The translations under genes and the position numbers were made by a program. A stretch of 64,000 nt of DNA from Mycolicibacter kumamotonensis (GTDB lineage: Bacteria; Actinomycetota; Actinomycetes; Mycobacteriales; Mycobacteriaceae). How positions within the stretch are numbered: the stretch's first letter is position 1; every line of letters begins with the position of its first letter. The stretch spans positions 33,496-97,495 of the forward strand of contig NZ_MVHU01000016.1 of NCBI RefSeq assembly GCF_002086285.1, written 5' to 3'. Shown here piece by piece: positions 8,791-18,142 of this stretch. Under the pieces are notes generated by a model that did no database searches, was not told the DNA's origin, and saw nothing but the letters and a program-made list of their open reading frames with translations.

Positions 8791-10256
8791 TGACCTCACT
8801 GATGTTGCTTCCCCTGCTGACACCCGTTGTGGCGTCAGTGTTCTCCCTTGTGGCCGGCTGGCGGCGGCTCAGCGCTGTCATCACGCTGGTCTCGGCGCTG
8901 ACCATTCTCGGGTGCGGCGTCGCCCTGGGATTCCACGTCGGTGACACCGCACACCTGGCACTGGGCGGGCTGCTGCGCGCCGACGCCCTGTCGGTGACCA
9001 TGCTGATCGTGATCGGTGTCGTCGGCAGCCTGGCCACCTGGGCGAGCATCGGCTACGTCGACGCCGAACTGGCCCGCGGAGACACCGATCGGCGTGGCGC
9101 CCGGCTGTATGGCATCCTCACCCCGGCGTTCCTCGCCGCGATGGCTCTTGCGGTGTCGGCCAACAACATCGGCGTGGTGTGGGTCGCCGTCGAGGCCACC
9201 ACGGTGGTCACGGCGTTTCTGGTCGGGCACCACCGCAGCCGTGCCGCGCTGGAGGCCGCCTGGAAATATGTGATGGTCTGTTCGGTGGGCATCACCATCG
9301 CGTTCCTGGGCACCGTTCTGCTGCACTTCGCCGCTCGCCACGCCGGCGCCGGCAGTGAGGACGCGCTGCACCTCGACGTCCTGGTGGCGCATGCCGCCGG
9401 ACTCGACCCAGCGGTCACCCGGTTGGCCGGAGCGCTGCTGCTGATCGGCTACGGCGCGAAGATGGGTCTGGCGCCGTTTCACACCTGGCTCGCCGATGCC
9501 CACAGTCAGGCCCCCGCGCCGGTTTCGGCGCTGATGAGCGGGGTGCTGCTGTCGGTCGCGTTCTCGGTGCTGATCCGGCTCAAGCCGATCATCGACGCCG
9601 CGGCGGGCCCGGCTTTCCTGCGGACGGCGCTGCTGGCGGCCGGTCTGGCGACACTGCTCATCGCCGCGCTGCAGCTGACCGTCACCGCCGATCTCAAACG
9701 GATGCTGGCCTATTCGTCGATGGAGACGATGGGCCTGATCGCGGTTGCGGCGGCGGCCGGCACCGCACCGGCGATCGCCGCGCTGCTGCTGCACGTGCTG
9801 GCGCACGGCGTCGGCAAGACGGTGCTGTTCTTGGCCGGCGGCCAGTTGCAGGCCGCCCACGGCACGACGGCGATCAGCGAGATCACCGCGGTGTTCGGCA
9901 GATCACGACTGGTCGGTGGGGCGTTCGCGGTCGGGATGCTGGTGCTGCTCGGATTGCCCCCGTTCGCGATGTTCGCCAGCGAGCTGGCGATCGCGCTGTC
10001 GCTGGCCGACGCGCGGCTGGCGTGGGCCCTGGCAGTGGCGCTGGTGGCGCTGGTGGTGGCGTTCGCCGCCCTGATCGCGAACTCCGGCCGCATGCTGCTG
10101 GGCGTGGCCACCGCCGGCGGCCCGAAGATCCAGGTCCCGGGCACGGTGGCGGCCGCACTGGTCGCAGGGGTACTGGTGTCGCTCGCCCTGGGGGTGACCG
10201 CGGGCCCGCTGGCGGGTCTGTTCGCCACCGCCGCAACCCAGCTGGGGGCACTGTGA
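8790..10256 (+). CDS. hycQ: HyfF/ND4-like antiporter subunit (hycQ)
   Basis: 488 residues, about 13-14 transmembrane segments. This is the second Mrp-type subunit of the operon. The channel block is GYGAKMGLAPFHTWLADAHSQ followed by PAPVSALMSGVLLSVAF, with DLKRMLAYSSMETMG about 60 residues further on. Together with the protein from 5235 it gives the complex two separate antiporter-like modules, which suggests ion pumping rather than simple electron transfer. Counterpart of Rv0086. The start is at the A of the hycP stop and its end overlaps hycE by four bases. Confidence 0.9.
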   Translation: MTSLMLLPLLTPVVASVFSLVAGWRRLSAVITLVSALTILGCGVALGFHVGDTAHLALGGLLRADALSVTMLIVIGVVGSLATWASIGYVDAELARGDTDRRGARLYGILTPAFLAAMALAVSANNIGVVWVAVEATTVVTAFLVGHHRSRAALEAAWKYVMVCSVGITIAFLGTVLLHFAARHAGAGSEDALHLDVLVAHAAGLDPAVTRLAGALLLIGYGAKMGLAPFHTWLADAHSQAPAPVSALMSGVLLSVAFSVLIRLKPIIDAAAGPAFLRTALLAAGLATLLIAALQLTVTADLKRMLAYSSMETMGLIAVAAAAGTAPAIAALLLHVLAHGVGKTVLFLAGGQLQAAHGTTAISEITAVFGRSRLVGGAFAVGMLVLLGLPPFAMFASELAIALSLADARLAWALAVALVALVVAFAALIANSGRMLLGVATAGGPKIQVPGTVAAALVAGVLVSLALGVTAGPLAGLFATAATQLGAL

Positions 10257-11728
10257 CGGCTCCGGATTCACGCGCTCAGCGGGTCACCGACACCGAGTTG
10301 GCCGACGCGGCCGCGGGGCTGCTGGCCGACGGCTTCCGGCTGGCACTGGTGGCCGCCCACGACGACGGCGACGTTCTGCGGGTGGTGTATCTGTTCCTGG
10401 CGGGCCGCCCGGACCGGCGCACCGAGCTGACCCTGACCGTTCCGGCGCAGCAGCCGTCGATTCCCTCCCTGGCCCGGATGTCGTTTCAGGCCGGCCGCTT
10501 CGAACGGGAGATGCTCGACCTCTACGGGATCACCCCGGTCGGCCATCCGCAGCCACGCCGCCTGGTGCGGCATGCGCACTGGCCCGAGGATTGGCACCCG
10601 ATGCGCAACGACGCCGGGCCCCCGCCGGACTTCGTTGCGGCGGGCCGCTTTCCGTTCCTCACCGTGGAAGGGGCCGGTGTCTATGAGATTCCGGTCGGTC
10701 CGGTGCATGCCGGCCTGATCGAGCCGGGTCACTTCCGCTTCTCGGTAGTCGGCGAATCGGTGCTGCGGCTCAAGGCGAGGCTGTGGTTCGTGCACCGCGG
10801 GATCGAGCGGCTGTTCGCCGGCCGGGCCGCCGGCGGCGCCGTCGAACTCGCCGAGCGGATCAGCGGTGATACGTCGGCCGGACACGCGCTGGCGCACAGT
10901 CTGGCCGTCGAGGACGCCCTCGGAGTCCAACTGCCCGATCCGGCGCACCGGTTGCGCGCCCTGCTCGTCGAACTCGAGCGGCTCTACAACCACGTTGCCG
11001 ACCTGGGCGCCTTGGCCAACGATGTCGGCTTCGGCCTGGCCCATGCCCACGCCCAGCGCGCCCGCGAGCAACTGCTGCGCATCAACGCCGAGGTGACCGG
11101 AGATCGGCTGCTGCGCAAGGCGATCCGGCCGGGCGGGGTCGTTCTGCAGGCACTCCCCGATCCCGGACGGTTGCAGGCGCTGGCCGACGACGTCGCGGAG
11201 ATCGCCGAGCTGACCCTGGGCAACTCGGTGATCTACGACCGGTTCGCCGGCACCTCGGTGCTGCACCGACAGGACGCGGAGGCGCTGGGGACACTGGGCT
11301 ATGTCGCACGAGCCAGCGGGCTCGTCACCGATGCCCGCCTCGACCACCCGATGACCGACCTGCCGGTGACCGAGGTGACGGCAACAGCCGGCGACGTGCT
11401 CGCCCGTTACACCGTCCGCCGCGACGAATTCGCCGCCTCGGTGGCGCTGTGCCGCAACCTGATCGACGGTCATAGCGGGCCGATCGATGTCCAGGCGGAG
11501 ATTCCCGCGGCGGCCGGAGCCGGGGTCGGCATCGTCGAGGGCTGGCGCGGCACCATCGTGCACCGGGTGGAAGTCGGCGCCGACGGAGCCATCACCCGGG
11601 CCAAGATCGTCGACCCGTCCTGGTTCAACTGGCCCGCCCTCCCGCTGTCCATGACCGACACCATCGTCCCGGACTTCCCGTTGACCAATAAGAGCTTCAA
11701 CCTGTCCTACGCGGGAAACGATTTATAA
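10253..11728 (+). CDS. hycE: HycE-like fused NuoC/NuoD large subunit lacking the NiFe ligands
   Basis: 491 residues from GTG 10253. The N-terminal part is NuoC-like (FEREMLDLYGI, residues 83-93). The rest is the 49-kDa/hydrogenase large-subunit fold (VGPVHAGLIEPGHFRF, 149-163). Catalytic hydrogenases bind nickel and iron through an N-terminal RxCGxC and a C-terminal DPCxxC. Here these read RISGDT (S204, T207) and DPSWFN (S456, N459), so all four cysteines are replaced and a NiFe centre cannot form in the known way. C-terminal processing motifs are also absent. The protein therefore resembles energy-converting hydrogenase-related (Ehr) subunits. Last gene of the operon. Confidence 0.9.
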   Translation: MTAPDSRAQRVTDTELADAAAGLLADGFRLALVAAHDDGDVLRVVYLFLAGRPDRRTELTLTVPAQQPSIPSLARMSFQAGRFEREMLDLYGITPVGHPQPRRLVRHAHWPEDWHPMRNDAGPPPDFVAAGRFPFLTVEGAGVYEIPVGPVHAGLIEPGHFRFSVVGESVLRLKARLWFVHRGIERLFAGRAAGGAVELAERISGDTSAGHALAHSLAVEDALGVQLPDPAHRLRALLVELERLYNHVADLGALANDVGFGLAHAHAQRAREQLLRINAEVTGDRLLRKAIRPGGVVLQALPDPGRLQALADDVAEIAELTLGNSVIYDRFAGTSVLHRQDAEALGTLGYVARASGLVTDARLDHPMTDLPVTEVTATAGDVLARYTVRRDEFAASVALCRNLIDGHSGPIDVQAEIPAAAGAGVGIVEGWRGTIVHRVEVGADGAITRAKIVDPSWFNWPALPLSMTDTIVPDFPLTNKSFNLSYAGNDL

Positions 11729-11758
11729 GGTCTCGCAACGGCTGCGCCGTATGTCAGC

Positions 11759-12187
11759 ATGTTTGATATGGAAGATGTGGACAGCGCCCCGCTGGGCTAT
11801 CTGCTGTACCGGGTCAGCTCGGCGCTGCGCCCGCAGGTGTCGGCGGTGCTCGGACCGATCGGGCTGACGCTGCCCGAATTCGTTTGCATGCGGGTGCTTT
11901 CGCTTCGCCCGGGGCTGTCCAGCGCCGAGTTGGCCCGCCACACCAGCGTCACCCCGCAGGCCATGAACACCGTGCTGCACCGGCTGCAGAACCGGGGTGC
12001 GGTGAGCCGGCCGCAGACGGTGCCGTCCGGGCGGGCCCTGCCGGCGACGTTGACCGACGCCGGTCGCGACCTGTTGAAACAGGCCGAAGCCGCCGTGCGG
12101 ATCGCCGACGGCCGGGTTCTGGCGGCCCTGACCCCAGACGAGCAGCACCAGTTCCGCCAGATGCTGGAGCGGATCGGCGCGGAGTAG
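11759..12187 (+). CDS. MarR-family transcriptional regulator (Rv2887-like)
   Basis: 142 residues. The winged-helix core is clear: LTLPEFVCMRVL, SSAELARHTSVTPQAMNTVLHRLQNRG, then a wing with the conserved SGRALPATLTDAGRDLL. Dimerisation helices lie at both ends. Position next to the amidase-tsf-rpsB block matches Rv2887 of M. tuberculosis, a MarR repressor linked to drug tolerance through control of a methyltransferase gene. It starts 30 bases after hycE, so transcription from the hyc operon could run into it. A second in-frame ATG at 11768 is an alternative start. The regulated gene is not identifiable here. Confidence 0.88.
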   Translation: MFDMEDVDSAPLGYLLYRVSSALRPQVSAVLGPIGLTLPEFVCMRVLSLRPGLSSAELARHTSVTPQAMNTVLHRLQNRGAVSRPQTVPSGRALPATLTDAGRDLLKQAEAAVRIADGRVLAALTPDEQHQFRQMLERIGAE

Positions 12188-12190
12188 AGC

Positions 12191-13606
12191 TCAGCCCCGG
12201 CCGGTGATCTTCGGCCAGGGCTTCGCCGCTTCGAGTTCGTAGGCCAGCTCCAGCAGCCGGGCCTCCTGGCCGAGATGAGCGCTGAACATCATGCCCACCG
12301 GCAGACCGGCCGCCGATTCGGCCAGCGGCAGCGAGATCGCCGGATCCCCGGTGACGTTCTGCAGCGGGGTGAACGCCACCCAATCCATCAGCCGGTCGAT
12401 GACCTGCTCATAGTCGGCGGTCGGGTCCAGGTGGCCGACCTTCGGCGTCTCGTGGGCCAGCGTGGGGGTCAGCGCAATGTCGTAGCTGCGGAACATCTGC
12501 GCGGTGTGCCGGCGCAGGGTCGCCAGCCGGGCGATGGCCAACGGGAGCCGGTACAGGTGGCGGGTGGCGTGGCGATCCAGCCCCAGCGTCAGGTTGTCCA
12601 GCCGGCTGCGGTCGAAGGTGGGGCCGAACATCCGCCGCCCGCCGCGCACCAGCGCGGTCGCCAAAAACGCCCAGTAGAGCAGGAAGTCGTCGGCGAAGCG
12701 CTCCGGCACCGGCGGGCGGTCGAGGTAGTCGACGTGATGGCCGAGTTCCTCGAGCAGCGCGGCAGTCTTCAAGGTCAACTCGCGCATCTCCGCCGACGTC
12801 TCGCGCCGGATCGATTGGGTGATCACCGCGATCCGCAGCCGCTGGCTGCCCGGGGCCCGGACATCGCCGACCGGCGGCAGCTTGGGGTTGCGCCAGATCC
12901 GCTCCGCTTCGGCGTAGAAGGCGGCGGTGTCTCGCACCGAGCGGGTGACCACCCCGTTGTAGACGATGCGCACCGGCATCGCGCGCAGATCCTTGTCCAG
13001 CGGCAGCCGGCCCCGCGACGGTTTGAGACCGACGAGACCGTTGCATGCCGCCGGGATGCGGATGGAGCCGCCGCCGTCGTTGGCGTGCGCGATCGGCACC
13101 ACCCCGGCCGCGACGAACGCCGCCGACCCCGACGACGACGCCGCCGCGGTGTAGTCGGTGTCCCACGGGTTGCGCACCGCGCCCAGCCTCGGGTGCTCGG
13201 CGGCCGCGCTGAACCCGAACTCCGACAGCTGGGTCTTGCCCAGCGTGATCAGCCCGGTGCCGAGATAGAGCCGGGCGAAATCACCGTCGGCGGCGGCGGC
13301 GCGCGGTTGCCACGCGTCGGTGCCCTGCATGGTCGGCATCCCGCCGACATCCACGTTGTCCTTGACATACGTCGGGACACCCGCGAAGTAGCCCCCGGTG
13401 CCGCCCTGCCCCGACGCGGTCTCGCGAGCCCGGTCGAACGCCTGGTAGGCCAGTCCGTTCAGCTGCGGGTTGACCGCTTCGGTGCGCGCGATCGCGGCTT
13501 CGACGAGCTCGGCGGGCGACACGGCGCCTGATCGGATCCGCTCAACCAGGCCGACCGCGTCGGAATCGCCGAGCGCGTCGTTGCCGAAAGCATGGACATG
13601 TTGCAT
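12191..13606 (-). CDS. amiC: Amidase of the amidase-signature family (AmiC-like)
   Basis: 471 residues, cytoplasmic amide hydrolase. The Ser-cisSer-Lys triad is visible: the lysine in [10 protein letters not shown], the glycine/serine-rich [17 protein letters not shown], and the nucleophile region [24 protein letters not shown]. The C-terminal [13 protein letters not shown] block is also standard. Family members hydrolyse diverse amides, and the real substrate cannot be told. It follows tsf after 51 bases on the same strand, as amiC (Rv2888c) follows tsf in M. tuberculosis. The stop is three bases from the convergent MarR gene's end. Confidence 0.92.
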   Translation of the reverse strand: MQHVHAFGNDALGDSDAVGLVERIRSGAVSPAELVEAAIARTEAVNPQLNGLAYQAFDRARETASGQGGTGGYFAGVPTYVKDNVDVGGMPTMQGTDAWQPRAAAADGDFARLYLGTGLITLGKTQLSEFGFSAAAEHPRLGAVRNPWDTDYTAAASSSGSAAFVAAGVVPIAHANDGGGSIRIPAACNGLVGLKPSRGRLPLDKDLRAMPVRIVYNGVVTRSVRDTAAFYAEAERIWRNPKLPPVGDVRAPGSQRLRIAVITQSIRRETSAEMRELTLKTAALLEELGHHVDYLDRPPVPERFADDFLLYWAFLATALVRGGRRMFGPTFDRSRLDNLTLGLDRHATRHLYRLPLAIARLATLRRHTAQMFRSYDIALTPTLAHETPKVGHLDPTADYEQVIDRLMDWVAFTPLQNVTGDPAISLPLAESAAGLPVGMMFSAHLGQEARLLELAYELEAAKPWPKITGRG

Positions 13607-13657
13607 GTCCTGACGCTAGCAAGAACGCCGACGGGCCGACCCCACCGGCGTGGGCGG

Positions 13658-14473
13658 CTAGGCCTGGCCGACCTCGAACCGCGCGAAGCGGGTCACGGTC
13701 ACGCCCGCCTCGTCGAGCAGCGCCTTCACCGTCTTCTTCGAGTCCGACACCGCAGCCTGGTCCAGCAGCACGGTGTCCTTGAAGAAACCGTTGACCCGGC
13801 CCTCGACGATCTTGGGCAGGGCGGCCTCGGGCTTGCCCTCCTCCTTGGCCGTCTCCTCGGCGATGCGGCGCTCGTTGGCCACCACGTCGGCCGGGACGTC
13901 GTCCCGGGTCAGGTAGCGGGCCTTGAGCGCGGCGATCTGCAGCGCGACCGCGTGGGCGGCCTCGGTGCTGTCGCCGGAGTACTCGACCAGCACACCGACG
14001 GCCGGCGGCAGGTCGGAGGCCCGCTTGTGCAGGTAGGTCTCCACGGTGCCGCCGAAGTAGGCGACGCGGCGCAGCTCGAGCTTCTCACCGATCTTGGCCG
14101 ACAGCGCCTCGATGGCCTCGGCCACCGTCCGGTCACCGGCCTTGGCGGCTTTGAGCGTCTCGACGTCGTCGGTCTTGGCGGCCGCGGCGGCGGTGACGAT
14201 CTCCTCGGCGAGCGCCTGGAACTCGGCGTTCTTGGCCACGAAGTCCGTCTCGGAGTTGAGCTCGATCAGGGCGCCGTCCTTGGCGGCGACCAGGCCCTCG
14301 GCGGTGGCGCGCTCGGCGCGTTTGCCGACGTCCTTGGCGCCCTTGATCCGCAGCAATTCGACGGACTTGTCGAAGTCGCCGTCACTTTCGGCCAGCGCGT
14401 TCTTGCAGTCCATCATGCCTGCGCCGGTGAGTTCCCGAAGCCGCTTGACGTCGGCAGCGGTGTAGTTCGCCAC
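13658..14473 (-). CDS. tsf: Elongation factor Ts
   Basis: Guanine-nucleotide exchange factor for EF-Tu. 271 residues, the normal mycobacterial length. It starts [19 protein letters not shown] and has the TDFVAKN motif ([14 protein letters not shown]) that contacts EF-Tu. The N-terminal UBA-like region, core and C-terminal module are all present. It begins 15 bases after the rpsB stop, so rpsB-tsf is one transcriptional unit, the nearly universal pairing. Confidence 0.97.
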   Translation of the reverse strand: MANYTAADVKRLRELTGAGMMDCKNALAESDGDFDKSVELLRIKGAKDVGKRAERATAEGLVAAKDGALIELNSETDFVAKNAEFQALAEEIVTAAAAAKTDDVETLKAAKAGDRTVAEAIEALSAKIGEKLELRRVAYFGGTVETYLHKRASDLPPAVGVLVEYSGDSTEAAHAVALQIAALKARYLTRDDVPADVVANERRIAEETAKEEGKPEAALPKIVEGRVNGFFKDTVLLDQAAVSDSKKTVKALLDEAGVTVTRFARFEVGQA

Positions 14474-14488
14474 TGTTGTGTGCCTTTC

Positions 14489-15319
14489 CTACGATGCGTC
14501 GGTGGTGGTGTCGGTGCCGGCGGCGGGCTCAGGCGCCGCGGTGGTGGTGGCACCGGCCAGCAGCTCCTGCTCCCATTCGGCCAGCGGCTCGGCGGCCGCG
14601 GTCTCGGCCTTGCCCTCGCCGTTGCCCTGACCGGCCCGGGCCTGCAGCCCCTCGGCCACCGCCGAGGCGATCACCTTGGTCAGCAGGGCGGCCGAGCGGA
14701 TCGCGTCGTCGTTGCCCGGGATCGGGTAGTCGACCAGGTCCGGGTCGCAGTTGGTGTCCAGGATTGCGATCACCGGGATGCCCAGCTTGCGGGCCTCGCC
14801 GACGGCGATGTGCTCCTTGTTGGTGTCGACGACCCAGACGGCCGAGGGCACCTTGGCCATGTCGCGGATACCGCCGAGGCTGCGCTCCAGCTTGTTCTTC
14901 TCCCGGGTCAGACCCAGGATCTCCTTCTTGGTGCGTCCCTCGAAGCCGCCGGTCTGCTCCATGGCCTCAAGTTCCTTGAGCCGCTGCAGACGCTTGTGCA
15001 CGGTGGAGAAGTTGGTGAGCATGCCGCCCAGCCAGCGCTGGTTGACGTAGGGCATCCCGACCCGGGTGGCCTCGGCCGCAACCGATTCCTGCGCCTGCTT
15101 CTTGGTGCCGACGAACAGGATGGTGCCGCCGTGCGCGACGGTCTCCTTGACGAACTCGTACGCCTTGTCGATGAACGTCAGCGTCTGCTGGAGGTCGATG
15201 ATGTAGATGCCGTTGCGGTCGGTGAAGATGAACCGCTTCATCTTGGGATTCCAGCGACGGGTCTGATGCCCGAAGTGGGTGCCGCTGTCAAGCAGCTGCT
15301 TCATGGTTACAACAGCCAT
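14489..15319 (-). CDS. rpsB: 30S ribosomal protein S2
   Basis: 276 residues from ATG 15319 ([19 protein letters not shown]). The frame stays open upstream to 15616, but that extension crosses a strongly structured leader and is unlike any S2. Landmarks: [47 protein letters not shown], and [20 protein letters not shown]. The C-terminal 45 residues are an acidic, alanine/threonine-rich tail typical of actinobacterial S2. First gene of the rpsB-tsf-amiC series; the leader hairpin at 15378-15439 may control it. Confidence 0.97.
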   Translation of the reverse strand: MAVVTMKQLLDSGTHFGHQTRRWNPKMKRFIFTDRNGIYIIDLQQTLTFIDKAYEFVKETVAHGGTILFVGTKKQAQESVAAEATRVGMPYVNQRWLGGMLTNFSTVHKRLQRLKELEAMEQTGGFEGRTKKEILGLTREKNKLERSLGGIRDMAKVPSAVWVVDTNKEHIAVGEARKLGIPVIAILDTNCDPDLVDYPIPGNDDAIRSAALLTKVIASAVAEGLQARAGQGNGEGKAETAAAEPLAEWEQELLAGATTTAAPEPAAGTDTTTDAS

Positions 15320-15377
15320 GAGTACATGGTTCCTTTTGTGTCGGTTGTCGCCCGGCGACGGGTGAGGCCGGGCCCTG

Positions 15378-15439
15378 GTGTCTGCTGAGATGCCGGACCC
15401 CTTACGGGGACCGCCGGCATCCGGTTGTGTCGCAGACAC
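15378..15439 (-). promoter_or_regulatory. Nested stem-loop in the rpsB leader region
   Basis: Between 59 and 120 bases upstream of the rpsB start, three nested inverted repeats pair. The outer arms are GTGTCTGC (15378-15385) and GCAGACAC (15432-15439). The middle arms are GATGCCGG (15389-15396) and CCGGCATC (15414-15421). The inner arms are CCCC (15398-15401) and GGGG (15406-15409) around TTAC. All are exact. The position suggests a ribosomal-protein autoregulatory leader or a structured 5' UTR of rpsB-tsf. There is no T-run after it, so a classical terminator is less likely. Confidence 0.55.
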
Positions 15440-15561
15440 GCGAAGTCGGCCCACTAGCCGCAAAGCTGCGGACCGCGCATGTGAGTTTACACGCTGCGAA
15501 CAGGTGCTTTGTCCACAGCGGTGACTGGCCGGCTTCGGGGCCTCCGGGGTGAACTGGGCGG

Positions 15562-16050
15562 ATGCGGCGGACGGCGTTGTTGCTGGTCGTGAGCGTGCTG
15601 TCGGCCGGGCCGGCACACGCCGACGCGGCGCGGCTGGACTGGCCGCTGCGCCCGCGGCCGGACGTGGTTCGGGTGTTCGATGCGCCGCGGCCGGATTGGC
15701 AGCGTGGGCACCGGGGGGTGGATCTGGCCGGTGCCGCCGGTCAGTCGGTGTATGCCGCCGGAACCGCGACCGTCGTGTTCACCGGGCTCATCGGCGGCGT
15801 GCCGGTGGTGTCGCTGGCTCACCCCGGCGGGTTGCGCACCAGCTATCAGCCGGTGTCGGCGTCGGTGCGACCCGGCCAGCGGGTCACGGCGGCCACGGTG
15901 ATCGGCGTCTTGGACGCCGGGCATCCGGGCTGCGGCGGCGCCGCGTGCCTGCATTGGGGCGCGATGTGGGGCCCGGCCTCGCACGCCGACTACGTCGACC
16001 CGCTGGGGTTGTTGGCCTCGACGCCGATTCGGCTCAAGCCGGTCGGCTAG
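15562..16050 (+). CDS. Secreted M23-family (LytM-like) protein, Rv2891-like
   Basis: 162 residues: a signal peptide ([20 protein letters not shown]) and then one M23 domain. The zinc-binding residues are present: H50 and D54 in HRGVD, and H131 in CLHWG. The positions usually held by catalytic histidines are Q96 (SYQPV) and C129 (CLHWG), as in many actinobacterial relatives, so peptidoglycan hydrolysis is not assured. It may bind the wall or regulate another hydrolase. It is transcribed away from rpsB, and its TAG overlaps the xerC stop by two bases on the other strand. Confidence 0.88.
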   Translation: MRRTALLLVVSVLSAGPAHADAARLDWPLRPRPDVVRVFDAPRPDWQRGHRGVDLAGAAGQSVYAAGTATVVFTGLIGGVPVVSLAHPGGLRTSYQPVSASVRPGQRVTAATVIGVLDAGHPGCGGAACLHWGAMWGPASHADYVDPLGLLASTPIRLKPVG

Positions 16051-16946
16051 GCCCGGGGGTGGGCCCGCTCGTGCACCGCACGCAGCCTGGCGACCGTGAC
16101 GTGGGTGTAGAGCTGGGTGGTGGCCAGGCTGGAGTGCCCGAGCAGTTCCTGCACGATGCGTAGATCCGCCCCGCCCTCCAACAGGTGAGTGGCCGCGGTG
16201 TGGCGCAGCCCGTGCGGACCCATATCGGGGGCACCGCCGACCGCGGCGACGGTCTGGTGCACGACGGTGCGGGCCTGCCGGGGGTCCAGGCGGCCGCCGC
16301 GGGCGCCGAGCAGCAGGGCGGGGCCGGATTCCGCGGTGACCAGCGGTGGCCGACCGCGGGCCAGCCAGGCCTGCAGCGCCTCGGCGGCCGGCTCGCCGAA
16401 CGGCACCGTCCGCTGCTTGTTGCCCTTGCCGAGCACCCGCAGCAGCCGACGCGTGGGGTCGACGTCGTCGACGTCCAGGCCGCACAATTCGCTCACCCGC
16501 ACCGCGGTGGCATAGAGCAGCTCGGCAATCAGACGATCTCGCAACGCAAGTGGATCATTTTGCTGCGCACCGGATTTCGCGGCGGCCATTGCCGCGTGCG
16601 CCTGGTCGGTGCGCAGTACCGCCGGCAGGGTCCGGCGCGCCTTGGGCAGTGCAAGACGCGCCCCGGGATCGGATGCCAGCAGGCCGCGCCGGGCCGCCCA
16701 GGCGGTGAAGGTCTTGACCGTCGAGGTGCGCCGCGCCAGCGTGCTGCGAGCCGCGCCGGCGCCGGCCTGCTCGGCCAGCCAGCTGCGCAGCAGCGGCAGG
16801 CTCAGGCCGTCGATGCCGGTGTGCCCGCGTTCGGCGAGGAACGCGAACAGCGAGCGCAGGTCACCGAGGTAGGCACGCCGGGTGTGTTCGGAACGTCCCC
16901 GCTCCAAAGCCAGGTGCTCGTCGAACTCCTCGAGAATCGCGTCCAC
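16047..16946 (-). CDS. xerC: Site-specific tyrosine recombinase XerC
   Basis: Resolves chromosome dimers at dif together with XerD. The start at GTG 16946 gives 299 residues, the expected length, beginning (M)[13 protein letters not shown]; an upstream extension to 17015 has no family match. The N-terminal SAM-like core-binding domain (about 1-85) is followed by the catalytic domain with R150 (TAVRVSEL), K174 (GKGNKQR), H245 and R248 (HGLRHT), H271 (LGHSS) and Y280 (TTQLYTH). All catalytic residues are present. It is convergent with the M23 gene. Confidence 0.95.
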   Translation of the reverse strand: MDAILEEFDEHLALERGRSEHTRRAYLGDLRSLFAFLAERGHTGIDGLSLPLLRSWLAEQAGAGAARSTLARRTSTVKTFTAWAARRGLLASDPGARLALPKARRTLPAVLRTDQAHAAMAAAKSGAQQNDPLALRDRLIAELLYATAVRVSELCGLDVDDVDPTRRLLRVLGKGNKQRTVPFGEPAAEALQAWLARGRPPLVTAESGPALLLGARGGRLDPRQARTVVHQTVAAVGGAPDMGPHGLRHTAATHLLEGGADLRIVQELLGHSSLATTQLYTHVTVARLRAVHERAHPRA

Positions 16947-16977
16947 CGGCTCACGGTGGCAGAAGTCGTCGCAACGC

Positions 16978-18138
16978 TCAGATGACGCGCCGCAGCGTGT
17001 CCGGGGTGAGATCAACCCGTGACGGATAGCCGTCGACCGCCATGATCAGGTCGGCTTCGGCCAGCAATGAGCGCAGCACGTGCACGATCCCGGCCGTCCC
17101 ACCCAGCGCCAGCCCGTAGGCGTAGGGCCGGCCGATTCCCACCGCGGTCGCGCCCAGGGCCAGGGCCTTGACGATGTCAGCGCCGGTACGCACGCCCGAA
17201 TCGAACAGCACCGGCAGCCCGTCGGCGGCCGCCACCACGTCCGGGAGGCAGTCCAGTGCCGGCAGCCCCCCGTTGGCCTGGCGTCCGCCGTGGGTGGAGC
17301 AGTAGATGCCGTCCACGCCGCCGTCTTTGGCCCGCCGGGCATCGTCGGGGTGACAGATGCCCTTGACGATCAGCGGCAGGTCGGTCAAGGACCGCAGCCA
17401 CGGCAGGTCATCCCACGTCAACGGGTTGCCGAAGGTCTGCACCCAGGACAGCACCGCGGCCTGCAGGTTCTCCTCGGGTGGCTGGGCCAGCCCGGCGCGG
17501 AACACCGGGTCGGAGAAATAGTTGGCCAGGCAGTGCCCGCGTAGCTGCGGGAAGTTCGACGTCGCCAGATCGCGCGGCCGCCAGCCCGGAACCCAGGTGT
17601 CCAGGGTGACGACGATGGCCCGGTACCCCGCCGCCTCGGCCCGATGCACCAGGCTGGCGGCCAACTCCCGGTTCTTGGGCGTGTACAGCTGGAAAAACCC
17701 TGGCGTGTCACCGAATTCGGCGGCGACATCCTCCAGCGGGTCGGCGGTCAGGGTGGACACCATCAGCGGAACACCGGTGGCCGCCGCGGCCCGGCCGCTC
17801 GCCAGATCGCCGTGGCCGTCCTGGGCACAGATGCCGATGACGCCGATCGGCGCCATGAAGATCGGTGAGGGCAGGCGCAGCCCGAACATCTCGATGGACA
17901 GGTCACGCTCCGCGGCGCCGACGAACATCCGCGGGACGAGCCCCCACCGGTCGAACGCCGTGACGTTGGCCCGTTGGGTGCGCTCGTCGCCGGCACCGCC
18001 GGCCACATATGACCACACCGACGAGGAAAGCGCCGCAGCGGCTTTGGCCTCCAACTCGGTGTAGGTCATCGGCAGCGCAGGCACGACCCCGGCCAGGCCC
18101 TGCAGGTAGATCTCGAACTGGTAATCCCCGAACGCCAT
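16978..18138 (-). CDS. FMN-dependent lactate 2-monooxygenase-like enzyme
   Basis: 386 residues from ATG 18138. FMN-dependent alpha-hydroxy-acid oxidase family. It closely resembles M. smegmatis lactate 2-monooxygenase (lactate + O2 to acetate + CO2 + water): [67 protein letters not shown]283 in STHGGRQ is the proton-abstracting histidine and K259 the flavin-contact lysine. The substrate could be another 2-hydroxy acid. It sits between xerC and the siderophore-interacting gene, where M. tuberculosis has no such gene, so it is a lineage-specific insertion or loss. It starts only four bases after the viuB-like stop. Confidence 0.88.
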   Translation of the reverse strand: MAFGDYQFEIYLQGLAGVVPALPMTYTELEAKAAAALSSSVWSYVAGGAGDERTQRANVTAFDRWGLVPRMFVGAAERDLSIEMFGLRLPSPIFMAPIGVIGICAQDGHGDLASGRAAAATGVPLMVSTLTADPLEDVAAEFGDTPGFFQLYTPKNRELAASLVHRAEAAGYRAIVVTLDTWVPGWRPRDLATSNFPQLRGHCLANYFSDPVFRAGLAQPPEENLQAAVLSWVQTFGNPLTWDDLPWLRSLTDLPLIVKGICHPDDARRAKDGGVDGIYCSTHGGRQANGGLPALDCLPDVVAAADGLPVLFDSGVRTGADIVKALALGATAVGIGRPYAYGLALGGTAGIVHVLRSLLAEADLIMAVDGYPSRVDLTPDTLRRVI

Positions 18139-18142
18139 GTCG

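Noticed and set aside
13592..15388. A 598-residue plus-strand open frame
   Set aside because: It lies antisense to tsf and rpsB, whose products are certain. Its repetitive Leu/Gly/Arg/His composition is typical of an antisense shadow in GC-rich DNA.
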